The notes beneath the pieces were generated by a model. The model saw only the letters and a list, made by a program, of their open reading frames with translations, ran no database searches and was not told the origin of the DNA. The translations under genes were made by a program, and so were the position numbers. DNA of 64,000 nucleotides from Flavobacterium piscinae (GTDB lineage: Bacteria > Bacteroidota > Bacteroidia > Flavobacteriales > Flavobacteriaceae), in the NCBI RefSeq assembly GCF_004122145.1, contig NZ_SBKQ01000010.1, positions 94,612-158,611 on the forward strand, given 5' to 3'. Positions 1 to 8,602 of this stretch are shown here, in pieces (within the stretch, counting starts at the first letter, position 1; every line of letters begins with the position of its first letter).

Positions 1-680
1 TCGAAGCACCAAACATTGTGCACACTAACACCCTTGGCGAAAACATACGCGATATTCAAGAAAAAGACCGTTACGATATCATCCTAGCTAATCCACCATT
101 TGGCGGAAAAGAACGTATCGAGGTGCAACAAAACTTCGACATCAAAACAGGAGAAACGGCCTTCTTGTTCATGCAACACTTTATTAAGTCATTAAAAGCT
201 GGCGGTCGTGCGGCGGTAGTTATTAAAAATACGTTTTTAAGTAATACCGATAATGCTTCGGTAGCTTTACGCCAACACTTATTAGAAACCTGTAATTTAC
301 ACACCATTCTCGACATGCCTCAAGGAACATTCTTAGGAGCAGGCGTTAAAACTGTAGTGTTGTTTTTTACCAAAGGCGAACCTACAAAAAACATTTGGTA
401 CTATCAGTTTGATGCAGGTAGAAACATGGGAAAAACCAACCCATTAAACGATGCTGATTTAGATGAATTTGTCAGGCTGAGCTTGTCGAAGCCCGAAACC
501 GAAAAATCTTGGAATGTCACACTGAGCGAAGTAGAAGTGTCTAATTACGACTTATCCGTTAAAAACCCAAACAAACCAGAAGAAGCACCTCTACGTGAAC
601 CTGCATTAATTTTAGAAGAAATGCAAACCTTAGATGAGGAAACAAACGATATTTTAGGAACTTTAAATGAGTTTGTATAA
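1..680 (+). CDS. hsdM: Type I restriction-modification methyltransferase subunit HsdM (5' truncated)
   Basis: Adenine-specific N6 DNA methyltransferase subunit of a type I restriction-modification complex. The window edge cuts it: the frame is open from base 3, so only the C-terminal part is here. The catalytic NPPF motif (motif IV) is visible near the start, followed by the typical FLFMQHFIKSLKAGGRAAVV stretch and the HsdM tail ending in YDLSVKNPNKPEE. It stops two bases before the start of hsdS, so the two are translationally linked. A short stretch of its codons (bases 471-541) reads as two interspersed-repeat-like sequences, yet the frame stays open. Identity is secure; completeness upstream cannot be judged. 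Confidence 0.93.
   Translation, partial: EAPNIVHTNTLGENIRDIQEKDRYDIILANPPFGGKERIEVQQNFDIKTGETAFLFMQHFIKSLKAGGRAAVVIKNTFLSNTDNASVALRQHLLETCNLHTILDMPQGTFLGAGVKTVVLFFTKGEPTKNIWYYQFDAGRNMGKTNPLNDADLDEFVRLSLSKPETEKSWNVTLSEVEVSNYDLSVKNPNKPEEAPLREPALILEEMQTLDEETNDILGTLNEFV
471..541 (+). repeat. Two REP-like palindromic repeats inside hsdM coding sequence
   Basis: Bases 471-493 have short complementary ends (GGCT and AAGCC) around GAGCTTGTCG. Bases 516-541 have CACT and AGTG ends around GAGCGAAGTAGA. Both look like the short interspersed palindromes that litter intergenic regions of many Flavobacteriia. Here they lie in frame in hsdM and encode VRLSLSKP and VTLSEVEV. The match to that repeat class is from memory; that they share a TGAGC core is visible in the sequence. 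Confidence 0.5.
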
Positions 681-682
681 AA

Positions 683-1888
683 ATGGAATATATTGAATTA
701 GGTAAAATCGCAGAGCTTGTTCGTGGTCCTTTTGGTGGAAGCTTAAAGAAAAACATTTTTGTCAATGATGGTATAGCAGTTTACGAACAACAACATGCTA
801 TTTACAATCAGTTTGATCAAATTAGATATTTTATTGATGAAAGTAAATTCAATGAAATGAAAAGATTTGAAGTAAAACCAAACGATTTAATAATGAGCTG
901 TTCAGGTACATTGGGAAAAGTCGCTATTGTACCAAAAGGTGTTAAAAAAGGTATTATAAATCAGGCATTGTTAAAAATTACTCCATCTTCAAAACTAGAT
1001 TCAAGATTTCTTGAATATTATATGAAGAGTACTATTTTCTTTGAGTTTTTAAACGCAGATGTAAAAGGTGCAGCAATAAAAAATGTAGCTTCAGTCAAAG
1101 AATTAAAGAAAATACCTGTTATGGTTATTTCTCTAGAAGAACAACGCACCATAGTAGCCAAACTCGACCAAGCTTTTGCAGCCATAGACCAAGCCAAAAC
1201 CAACATCGAAAAAAACATTACAAACGCTAAAGAATTGTTTCAATCCAAATTGAATCAAATTTTTTCTCAAAAAGGTGATGACTTTGGGTATGATAAACAC
1301 AAACTAGGTAATTTAGGTATAATTACTTCAAGTAAAAGGATATATAAAAGTGAGTATGTTAAAGAAGGTATCCCCTTTTATCGTACCAAGGAAATTAAAG
1401 AATTAGCTAACGATAAAGAAATATCATTAGAATTATTTATATCTGAGGAAAAATATTTAGAAATAAAAGAAAAATTTGGTGTACCAAAAATTGGAGATAT
1501 ACTAATGTCAGCGGTTGGAACAATTGGTGAAATTCTAGTAATTGAAAATGAAAACAGATTTTATTTCAAAGATGGAAATATTGTGTGGTTTAAAGATTTT
1601 AATGATGTTAATTCTTTTTATTTAAAATATTTACTCAGAACTTTTGTAGAAAATTTGAAAAGTTTAGCGAAAGGTGCTGCTTACAGTGCATTAACTATTG
1701 AAAAAATTAAGGAATATGAAGTATATATTCCAAACACTTTAGAAGAACAACAAAAAATCGTAACCCAACTAGACCAATTACAAGAACAAACCAATTTATT
1801 AGTAACCAAATACAAACAAAAACTAGCTAACCTAGAAGAACTCAAAAAAAGTATTTTAGAAAAAGCGTTTAAAGGGGAGTTGGTCTAA
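683..1888 (+). CDS. hsdS: Type I restriction-modification specificity subunit HsdS
   Basis: DNA-recognition subunit that sets target specificity for HsdM and HsdR. It has 401 residues and the classic two-part layout: target recognition domain 1 (about 1-150), a central conserved helix beginning LEEQRTIVAKLDQAF, target recognition domain 2 (about 205-350) and a C-terminal helix beginning LEEQQKIVTQLDQL and ending in EKAFKGELV. The two LEEQ helices are the inter-domain spacers that form the antiparallel coiled coil in solved HsdS proteins. It begins two bases after the hsdM stop. Recognition domains vary strongly between strains, so the target site cannot be read from the sequence. Confidence 0.93.
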   Translation: MEYIELGKIAELVRGPFGGSLKKNIFVNDGIAVYEQQHAIYNQFDQIRYFIDESKFNEMKRFEVKPNDLIMSCSGTLGKVAIVPKGVKKGIINQALLKITPSSKLDSRFLEYYMKSTIFFEFLNADVKGAAIKNVASVKELKKIPVMVISLEEQRTIVAKLDQAFAAIDQAKTNIEKNITNAKELFQSKLNQIFSQKGDDFGYDKHKLGNLGIITSSKRIYKSEYVKEGIPFYRTKEIKELANDKEISLELFISEEKYLEIKEKFGVPKIGDILMSAVGTIGEILVIENENRFYFKDGNIVWFKDFNDVNSFYLKYLLRTFVENLKSLAKGAAYSALTIEKIKEYEVYIPNTLEEQQKIVTQLDQLQEQTNLLVTKYKQKLANLEELKKSILEKAFKGELV

Positions 1889-1900
1889 ACACATCCGTTT

Positions 1901-1920
1901 TGTCATTCCGTAGGAATCTC
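1901..1920. repeat. Short interspersed palindrome after hsdS
   Basis: A 20-base sequence just downstream of hsdS contains the inverted repeat ATTCC-GTA-GGAAT. I recognise it as a short repeat common in intergenic DNA of Flavobacteriia. It is a second repeat type in the same restriction locus, alongside those inside hsdM. Confidence 0.45.
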
Positions 1921-1947
1921 AAAAAGTAGCATTTAAAAAAGTAAAAT

Positions 1948-2817
1948 ATGACAATGAAATATCTTAAACCAGAAATAATTAATTTAAAATCAAGTGCTGA
2001 GTACAACGAAAAATGGTTGCAAGCTCGTATTGAAGAAGACCCATCCATAATTGGGTTAGGTGATTTAGAATTTCGCTACTCAGAGAAAATGATGGTAGGC
2101 GGTGGTCGTTTAGATACCATTTTGTATGACCCAGAAAGCAATCGCCGTTATGAAGTAGAAATACAGTTAGGTAAAACAGATGAAAGTCATATCATTAGAA
2201 CTTTAGAGTATTGGGATATCGAACGCAAACGCAATCCTCAATACGAACATTGTGCTGTAATTATAGCGGAAGATATTACAAGCCGATTTTTAAATGTAAT
2301 CTCATTATTCAATGGGTATATTCCTTTCATAGCTATTCAAGTAAAAGCAATTAAAGTTGGTGATAATATTTCGCTTTTTTTTACTAAAGTAATTGATGAA
2401 GTAAGATTAGATTTATTAGAAGAAGACAACCAATCAGAACCAACAGATAGAGCTTACTGGGAGAAAAAATCTACCAAAAACATGATTAAGTTTGTAGATA
2501 AAATTTATGCAGATTTAGCTGATATAACTTCTAGCTTCAATTTAAAATACAATAAACATTACATAGGATTAGAAAAAGAAGGCGTAGCCAATAACTTTAT
2601 CAATTTTAAGCCAAGAAAAAGTACGGTTATTATGTCAATAAGACACGATAAATCAGATGAAATTGATCAATTATTAAATGAATCTGATTTGGATATTTTA
2701 GATTATGAAACAGGTTGGAGAAGATATAGAGTACGCTTAAAAGAATCCGATTTAAAATCTAATTTAGAAGTAATTAAACAAATTGTTCAAAAAGCGAAAG
2801 ATAATAGTGTAGCTTAA
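1948..2817 (+). CDS. Predicted PD-(D/E)XK-like nuclease-domain protein in the type I R-M locus
   Basis: I do not recognise a named family with certainty. The N-terminal half (about 30-150) has the shape of a PD-(D/E)XK nuclease core: GGGRLDTILYD, then YEVEIQLGK, giving D56 and a variant ExQ (E71, Q73) where ExK is usual. The C-terminal part (about 165-289, including KHYIGL and a YRVRL stretch) resembles DUF5655-like domains. It sits between hsdS and hsdR, 59 bases after hsdS and in the same direction, so it is probably co-transcribed. It could be an auxiliary restriction nuclease, an anti-restriction factor or a passenger. The missing active-site lysine makes catalysis uncertain. Confidence 0.6.
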   Translation: MTMKYLKPEIINLKSSAEYNEKWLQARIEEDPSIIGLGDLEFRYSEKMMVGGGRLDTILYDPESNRRYEVEIQLGKTDESHIIRTLEYWDIERKRNPQYEHCAVIIAEDITSRFLNVISLFNGYIPFIAIQVKAIKVGDNISLFFTKVIDEVRLDLLEEDNQSEPTDRAYWEKKSTKNMIKFVDKIYADLADITSSFNLKYNKHYIGLEKEGVANNFINFKPRKSTVIMSIRHDKSDEIDQLLNESDLDILDYETGWRRYRVRLKESDLKSNLEVIKQIVQKAKDNSVA

Positions 2818-2875
2818 ATCTAATGTTCAAAAAATAAACAATCTTTCAATAGAAAATAGCAATAATCTATCAATT

Positions 2876-3835
2876 ATGGAAAGCCAAATAGAAATCTACG
2901 CAGCAAATGATAATTCAGTTGAAATTGTAGTTCAATTTGAAAGCGATACAGTTTGGTTAAACCAAGAACAGTTGGTAGCATTGTTTCAAAGAGACCAATC
3001 GGTTATATCGCGTCACATTAAAAATATTTTTAAAGAAGGTGAATTAGAAGAAAAAAGCAATATGCAAAAAATGCATATTGCAAATTCAGACAAACCTGTA
3101 GCTTTTTACAATCTCGATGTAATCATTTCGGTAGGCTATCGAGTAAAATCAAAACAAGGTACACAATTCCGTCAATGGGCTACAAAACGATTGAAAGAAT
3201 TATTAGTTCAAGGCTATTCCCTCAACGAAAAACGCCTAGCACAAAAAGAACAAGAAATAAAAATACTTAAAAACGGTATTCAAATTTTAGCAAGAAGCGT
3301 AGGTAAAGCTATCGAAAATCAAGAAAACAACACTAGTTTTCTAGAAACCTTTGCAAAAGGGTTAACGCTATTAGATGACTACGACCATGAACGTTTAGAT
3401 ACGAAAGGTTTAACCAAAAAACAAGCCATTTATCCTACTTTGTCAGACTATCAAATGGTACTAAAAAGTATGTTACAAGATTTTGATAGTGATGTTTTTG
3501 GTATCGAAAAAGATGGTGGATTTAAAAGTGCTATTGCACAAATCGAAAAAGGATTTGATAACCAAGATTTTTACCCAACTTTAGAAGAAAAAGCAACAAC
3601 ATTGTTGTATTTAATTGTAAAAAACCATGCTTTTGTAGATGGTAATAAACGAATTGCAGCGGCTTGTTTTCTTAAATTCTTAGAGCAAAACAAAATGTTG
3701 TATACTAATGAATATAAACTAATAATTAGCAATGATACTTTGGCTAGTTTAACGTTGTTTATTGCTTCTAGTAAAGCAGAAGAAATGGAAACAGTTAAAA
3801 AATTAGTGATAAGTGTATTAAATAGAAACAAATGA
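2876..3835 (+). CDS. rhuM: RhuM-family protein with C-terminal Fic/Doc domain
   Basis: 319 residues. The N-terminal half (about 1-110) matches the RhuM family: a VWLNQEQLVALFQRDQSVISRHI helix-turn-helix-like segment, then VAFYNLDVIISVGYRVKSKQGTQFRQWA. The C-terminal half carries a Fic/Doc motif, HAFVDGNKR, with the histidine at residue 251, the core of enzymes that transfer AMP or phosphate to proteins. RhuM-Fic genes are often found inside type I restriction loci. Its stop overlaps the hsdR start by four bases (ATGA), indicating coupled translation. The name RhuM comes from Salmonella; its biochemical role here is unknown. Confidence 0.85.
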   Translation: MESQIEIYAANDNSVEIVVQFESDTVWLNQEQLVALFQRDQSVISRHIKNIFKEGELEEKSNMQKMHIANSDKPVAFYNLDVIISVGYRVKSKQGTQFRQWATKRLKELLVQGYSLNEKRLAQKEQEIKILKNGIQILARSVGKAIENQENNTSFLETFAKGLTLLDDYDHERLDTKGLTKKQAIYPTLSDYQMVLKSMLQDFDSDVFGIEKDGGFKSAIAQIEKGFDNQDFYPTLEEKATTLLYLIVKNHAFVDGNKRIAAACFLKFLEQNKMLYTNEYKLIISNDTLASLTLFIASSKAEEMETVKKLVISVLNRNK

Positions 3836-6189
3836 GAAACGAATCCGAAACCCGTGCCGAATTAATTGACCCGCACTTGCAGCAACAAGGTTGGGCAGTA
3901 GTTCCGGAAAGTAGAATCCGAAGAGAATATCCCATCACCAAAGGACGTTTATTGGGGAGTGGCAAAAGAGCTATGCCCGATAAAGCGGATTATATTCTTC
4001 AATTCAACAACCGAAATGTAGCGGTTTTAGAAGCCAAAGCAGAAGGGTGTTATTACACGGAAGGATTGGCACAAGCCAAAGAATATGCCACTCGCTTAAA
4101 TCTTCGTTTTGCCATTTGCACCAATGGTCGAAAATACTACATGGCCGACTTACAGGGCAGAGAAGACGACATTGATGAGGTACCTACACCGGAGGAGTTA
4201 TGGAATAAACTATACAAAATAGAAAAACAAAACAACCCCAATTCTTTCGATTGGGAACAGAAATTCCACAAAATACCTTTTGAAACAAAAGGCGGCTCAT
4301 GGGAATTAAGATATTACCAGCAAAACGCCATCAATGAAGTGCTGAAAGCAGTGGCTACAGAACGAAAACGTATATTAATCACGTTAGCCACCGGTACCGG
4401 AAAAACAGCAGTAGCTTTTCAAATCGTTTGGAAGTTATTCCATGCCAAATGGAACATGAATAAAGACGGAATCCGTAGTCCAAGAATTTTATTTTTAGCC
4501 GACAGAAACATTTTAGCCGACCAAGCATTTAATGCGTTTGGTGCTTTCGAAGACGATGCATTAGTTCGTATTAAACCTTCAGAAATTAGCAAAAAAGGAA
4601 AAGTACCCACCAATGGCAGCATTTTCTTTACCATTTTTCAAACCTTTATGTCAGGTGAAGAAGCCAATTTTGGACAATACCCAAAAGACTTTTTCGACTT
4701 TATCATCATAGACGAATGTCACCGCGGGGGAGCCAACGACGAAAGTACTTGGAGAGCCATATTAGAATATTTTGAACCGGCAACCCAACTGGGATTAACC
4801 GCAACTCCAAAACGGGATGGAAATGGAGATACGTACAAATATTTTGGCGAACCGGTATATGTGTATTCATTAAAAGAAGGGATTAACGATGGATTCTTAA
4901 CACCGTTTAGGGTCAAACAATTTCAGACCAATATAGATGAATACCAATTCACACCGGATGATATTTTGGTTACCGGTGAAATTGATGTGGCCAGAGAATA
5001 TACTGAAAGCGATTTCAATAGAATCATAGCCATAAAACAACGGGAAGAATTTAGGGTAAAAGAGTTTTTAAAGCTCATCAATCAAAACCAAAAGACTTTA
5101 GTGTTTTGTGCTACACAAGACCATGCGTTGGCTGTACGTGATTTAATTAACCAACATAGTGAAAGTAAAAACCCGAATTATTGCCAAAGAGTAACCGCAA
5201 ATGACGGAGCGTTGGGTGAGAAATATTTAAGAGATTTTCAGGATAATGAAAAAACGATACCTACTATTCTCACTACATCACAAAAATTGAGTACGGGTGT
5301 TGATGCTCCTGAAATAAGAAACATTGTGTTGATGCGTCCGGTAAATTCAATGATTGAATTCAAACAAATTGTGGGAAGAGGAACACGATTGTTTGATGGA
5401 AAAGATTATTTCACAATTTACGACTTTGTCAAGGCCTATAAGCATTTTAATGATCCGGCTTGGGATGGTGAACCATTAGAACCGGAACCAAAAGAACCCG
5501 GCATACCATTGCGTGTGTGTACAATTTGTGGACAAAAGCCATGTATATGTCCGAAACCCGAAAAAGAGCCATGTGAAAAATGTGGGTACATTGAGTGTCG
5601 TTGCGAAAATCAAAAAGAAGTGATAGAAGTGATTTTGTCAGATGGAAAAGCACGTCAATTGCAATCCATTGCAACAACCTCATTTTGGAGTCCGGACGGA
5701 AAACCGATTTCAGCACCGGAGTTTCTAAAATCATTGTATGGTACAGTTCCCGAATTATTTCTGTCTGAAGCAGATTTAAAACAACAATGGAGTGTACCGG
5801 CAACGCGTAAATCATTATTAGAAAAATTGGCTGATAAAGGGTTTACAAGAGAACAATTGGCAGAATTTCAAAAAATTCTCAAGGCAGAAAACAGCGATAT
5901 TTACGATGTTCTATCTTATGTTGCCTATCAATCAGAAATACTGGAAAGAGAACAACGGGCAGCCAAAATGAGAGAACATTTTAAAGAATTAAACGCCAAC
6001 CACCAAGAATTTTTGGAATTTGTACTCAATCAATACATTTTGAATGGAGTTTATGAGCTAGACGATGAAAAACTCGGCACCTTCTTGCAACTAAAATACA
6101 AAACCATCGCCGATGCAAAACCAATCCTTGGCGATTTAAAAACCATTCGAAACAATTTTATTGAGTACCAAAAGTATTTGTATGTGTAA
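3832..6189 (+). CDS. hsdR: Type I restriction endonuclease subunit HsdR
   Basis: Motor and nuclease subunit of the type I complex, 785 residues. The N-terminal nuclease region (about 1-110) contains ADYILQFNNRNVAVLEAKAEG, with the LEAKAE part fitting the ExK nuclease motif. An SF2 helicase follows: Walker A ATGTGKT near 185, DECHRGG near 294, GLTATPKRDG near 325, and helicase motif VI VGRGTRL near 517. After the helicase there is a cysteine-rich insert (about 560-595) with CTICGQKPCIC and CEKCGYIECRC, which looks like a zinc-binding module. It is last in the operon and overlaps the RhuM-Fic gene by four bases. Confidence 0.93.
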   Translation: MRNESETRAELIDPHLQQQGWAVVPESRIRREYPITKGRLLGSGKRAMPDKADYILQFNNRNVAVLEAKAEGCYYTEGLAQAKEYATRLNLRFAICTNGRKYYMADLQGREDDIDEVPTPEELWNKLYKIEKQNNPNSFDWEQKFHKIPFETKGGSWELRYYQQNAINEVLKAVATERKRILITLATGTGKTAVAFQIVWKLFHAKWNMNKDGIRSPRILFLADRNILADQAFNAFGAFEDDALVRIKPSEISKKGKVPTNGSIFFTIFQTFMSGEEANFGQYPKDFFDFIIIDECHRGGANDESTWRAILEYFEPATQLGLTATPKRDGNGDTYKYFGEPVYVYSLKEGINDGFLTPFRVKQFQTNIDEYQFTPDDILVTGEIDVAREYTESDFNRIIAIKQREEFRVKEFLKLINQNQKTLVFCATQDHALAVRDLINQHSESKNPNYCQRVTANDGALGEKYLRDFQDNEKTIPTILTTSQKLSTGVDAPEIRNIVLMRPVNSMIEFKQIVGRGTRLFDGKDYFTIYDFVKAYKHFNDPAWDGEPLEPEPKEPGIPLRVCTICGQKPCICPKPEKEPCEKCGYIECRCENQKEVIEVILSDGKARQLQSIATTSFWSPDGKPISAPEFLKSLYGTVPELFLSEADLKQQWSVPATRKSLLEKLADKGFTREQLAEFQKILKAENSDIYDVLSYVAYQSEILEREQRAAKMREHFKELNANHQEFLEFVLNQYILNGVYELDDEKLGTFLQLKYKTIADAKPILGDLKTIRNNFIEYQKYLYV

Positions 6190-6608
6190 ATTTTAAATCG
6201 GTTAGGAAATTGAAAATATTGGTTTAACCAATCAAATTATGAATTCATTAACGAGTTGGAAACTAAAGTCGGAGTGTATTTGTAAGGCATAAACCTTTTA
6301 TAGTTAATAAATTACAAAGCATTAAAAAACCAAAAGGCGTTCGGTTAATAAAAGTGTGAAATAACGAAAGGTTTTATAACAAATTTAAAACGAATGAGTT
6401 ACAGTTTCTAGTGATATAAAGAGTAATTACTGGAAAATACTTCCAAAAAACAGGTCTATAATGGAAAATGCAATACTATTTTCCACTAAAAAGCACTTGT
6501 AGAGGAAATGAAAATCAACCAGCAATGTATTTATAATGGAAAATTTTTACACTAAATAACTCTTTAATGGAAAATAAAAGCTAATTTTGAGTTTCAAAAG
6601 CATTTATA
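6190..6608. other. Intergenic region between hsdR and the AbiEi-Fic gene
   Basis: AT-rich spacer of about 420 bases. The first half shows no gene or clear hairpin. The second half carries the repeated TAATGGAAAAT boxes listed separately. No convincing TAnnTTTG promoter was seen. Confidence 0.6.
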
Positions 6609-6617
6609 ATGGAAAAG
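6428..6617 (+). promoter_or_regulatory. Cluster of TAATGGAAAAT boxes upstream of and overlapping the Fic gene start
   Basis: Five direct copies of an 11-base box lie at 6428-6438 (TACTGGAAAAT), 6459-6469, 6534-6544, 6565-6575 and 6607-6617 (TAATGGAAAAG, containing the start codon). One inverted copy is at 6478-6488 and forms a near-perfect palindrome with 6459-6469. Two pairs (6428/6459 and 6534/6565) are each spaced exactly 31 bases, about three helical turns. This is what an operator array for the gene product's own winged-helix domain would look like, since AbiEi-type antitoxins autoregulate through repeats near their promoter. Binding is inferred. Confidence 0.55.
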
Positions 6618-8090
6618 AACATCCCAATCCATCTTCAAGAAATCATTTTTGCAACAAGTGATAGTAAATTAAATCGGAAAGTAAGCAAACTGGAAGAAGA
6701 AGGAAAGATAAAAAAAATTGCTCCAAGAATCTACACGTCAAACTTCAATGAACCTGAATCGGTAATAATCAGAAGAAATATTTTTACGATCTTAGGAAAA
6801 CTTTATCCGGGAGCGGTAGTAAGCCATCGCTCCGCTTTAGAATTCAAACCTACAGCAGCAAACCAACTATTTGTTACCTACACCTATACAAAAAAAATTG
6901 AGCTCCCGGGGATAACCATTCGTTTCCTTGAAGGAAAACCGGCGATAGAAGGAGATAATCCATTTACCGGCGAATTATTTGTGTCACAACAAGAAAGAGC
7001 TTTTCTGGAAAATCTACAAACTTCACGCCAAATAGGTCCAACATCAAAAACCATTACGTTACCCGAAATGGAAGCCAAATTAGAACAAATCGTTCAAGTA
7101 AAAGGCGAGGAAGGATTAAATCAATTCAGAGATAAAGCAAGGGATATCGCTGAAAAATTGGAAATGCAACAGGAGTTTGAAAAACTAAATAAATTGGTAA
7201 GTGCTTTGTTAACTTCAAAACCGTCAAAAATACTAACATCACCTTTTGCACTTGCAAGAGCGTTAGGAAATCCATATGACAAACACCGTGTTGAAGTATT
7301 CGAAAAACTATTTATAGAATTACAGCAACAACCTTACAAAGACCATAAAGACAGAAATTTAGAAAGCAATGCATTCAGAAACATTGCTTTCTTTGAAGCC
7401 TATTTTTCTAACTATATCGAAGGTACAATTTTTGAAATAGAAGAAGCCAAAAGTATCATTCAAACAGAGACTCCAATTCCAAATCGTGATGAAGATTCTC
7501 ATGACATTTTAGGCACATACAAATTAGTAAGTAATCAAAAGGAAATGAGTACAACTCCTTCAAATCCGGAAGAATTATTGAATATTTTACTATACAGACA
7601 TCAAATACTTTTAGCAGCCAGAACCTCTAAAAAGCCGGGGCAATTCAAAGATAAAAACAACCGTGCCGGAGAAACAAATTTTGTTGACAATGCCTTAGTA
7701 AGAGGAACGTTAATAAAGGGGTTTGACTATTATCAAGCATTAAAAGAACCATTTGCCAAAGCAGCTTACATCATGTTTATGATTAGTGAAATACACCCAT
7801 TTCTGGACGGTAACGGAAGAATAGCAAGAATCATGATGAACGCCGAATTAGTAAAAGCAAACCAAACAAGAATTATCATTCCAACCGTTTACCGCGATGA
7901 TTATTTGGGAGCATTAAGAAGACTAACAAGAAACGATGATCCGGCAGTTTATATCAGAATGTTACAAAGAGTACAAGAATTCAGTGCTACACTATCCGCA
8001 ATCGATATGGAAACCCTTGAAAATCAGTTAACCCAAAGCAACGCTTTTAAAGAACACGACGAAGCCAAATTGAAAATATTAAAATTCTAA
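6609..8090 (+). CDS. Fic family protein with N-terminal AbiEi-like winged-helix domain
   Basis: 493 residues. The N-terminus (about 1-180: KLNRKVSKLEEEGKIKKIAPRIY, AVVSHRSALEF) resembles the AbiEi-type winged-helix and antitoxin region of Bacteroidota Fic proteins. The C-terminal Fic domain has HPFLDGNGR with histidine near 396, the complete motif for AMP transfer. It also has a class II inhibitory-helix motif, S267-NYI-E271-G272, which in related Fic proteins blocks the active site until it is relieved. The gene therefore looks like a self-contained toxin, inhibitor and regulator. It stands alone behind a repeated-box region and is probably autoregulated. The target protein is unknown. Confidence 0.85.
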   Translation: MEKNIPIHLQEIIFATSDSKLNRKVSKLEEEGKIKKIAPRIYTSNFNEPESVIIRRNIFTILGKLYPGAVVSHRSALEFKPTAANQLFVTYTYTKKIELPGITIRFLEGKPAIEGDNPFTGELFVSQQERAFLENLQTSRQIGPTSKTITLPEMEAKLEQIVQVKGEEGLNQFRDKARDIAEKLEMQQEFEKLNKLVSALLTSKPSKILTSPFALARALGNPYDKHRVEVFEKLFIELQQQPYKDHKDRNLESNAFRNIAFFEAYFSNYIEGTIFEIEEAKSIIQTETPIPNRDEDSHDILGTYKLVSNQKEMSTTPSNPEELLNILLYRHQILLAARTSKKPGQFKDKNNRAGETNFVDNALVRGTLIKGFDYYQALKEPFAKAAYIMFMISEIHPFLDGNGRIARIMMNAELVKANQTRIIIPTVYRDDYLGALRRLTRNDDPAVYIRMLQRVQEFSATLSAIDMETLENQLTQSNAFKEHDEAKLKILKF

Positions 8091-8600
8091 TGAAATAACC
8101 ATTACTCTACTAAAAAGTTAAAATAAACTAACAAATCATCTTAAAACAAATAAAATTTAAAAAACTAAAAAACTAAAAAAACTCTTATATGCCCGGTTTA
8201 ACGTTTTAGTCCTCCGTTCACCAACGCTTGCCAACGCTCAAAAAAGTTTTTGTATGCCCACAAAAGCATTCCTTCGATAAATGAGAGTGCTCGGCAACAA
8301 AAACTTTTCCCAAAGCTTCTTTACATAATGTGGCATTATGGGTCAATAAAGAAGTGTATTCCTCCGAAACAAGAGTATTCATTGCCCCATAATAACATTA
8401 TGTAAAAAAGCCGCACGGCCAACGCTCGAAAGCCCCGCTCCAGCCACACATTTTTTTCGCTTTCCTCGCACCACCCAGCTTCAAAAAACACGTGGCTTCG
8501 CGGGTCTTACTTTGTGTTTTCATAAGAACATTTATCCTTTGCTTAAAAGCCTCACTTCGAATAACGTTTTGTCAATGGTCTTTATCAACGAACCGCTTAA
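8091..8600. other. Non-coding region with several long inverted repeats
   Basis: No believable gene. It holds at least three inverted repeats in series: 8242-8258 with 8293-8308 (AAAAGTTTTTGTATGCC against GGCAACAAAAACTTTT); 8319-8342 with 8386-8410 (around CATAATGT and ACATTATG, with ATTATGGG against CCCATAAT); and 8434-8447 with 8492-8504 (CCCGC..AGCCAC against GTGGCT..GCGGG). Local base composition from 8408 to 8510 is clearly more GC-rich than the flanks. It leads directly into the hairpin array at 8603. Confidence 0.6.
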
Positions 8601-8602
8601 AT

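Noticed and set aside
5447..5815. A 122-codon minus-strand frame inside hsdR
   Set aside because: It lies wholly within a well-supported hsdR coding region, with no independent start context.
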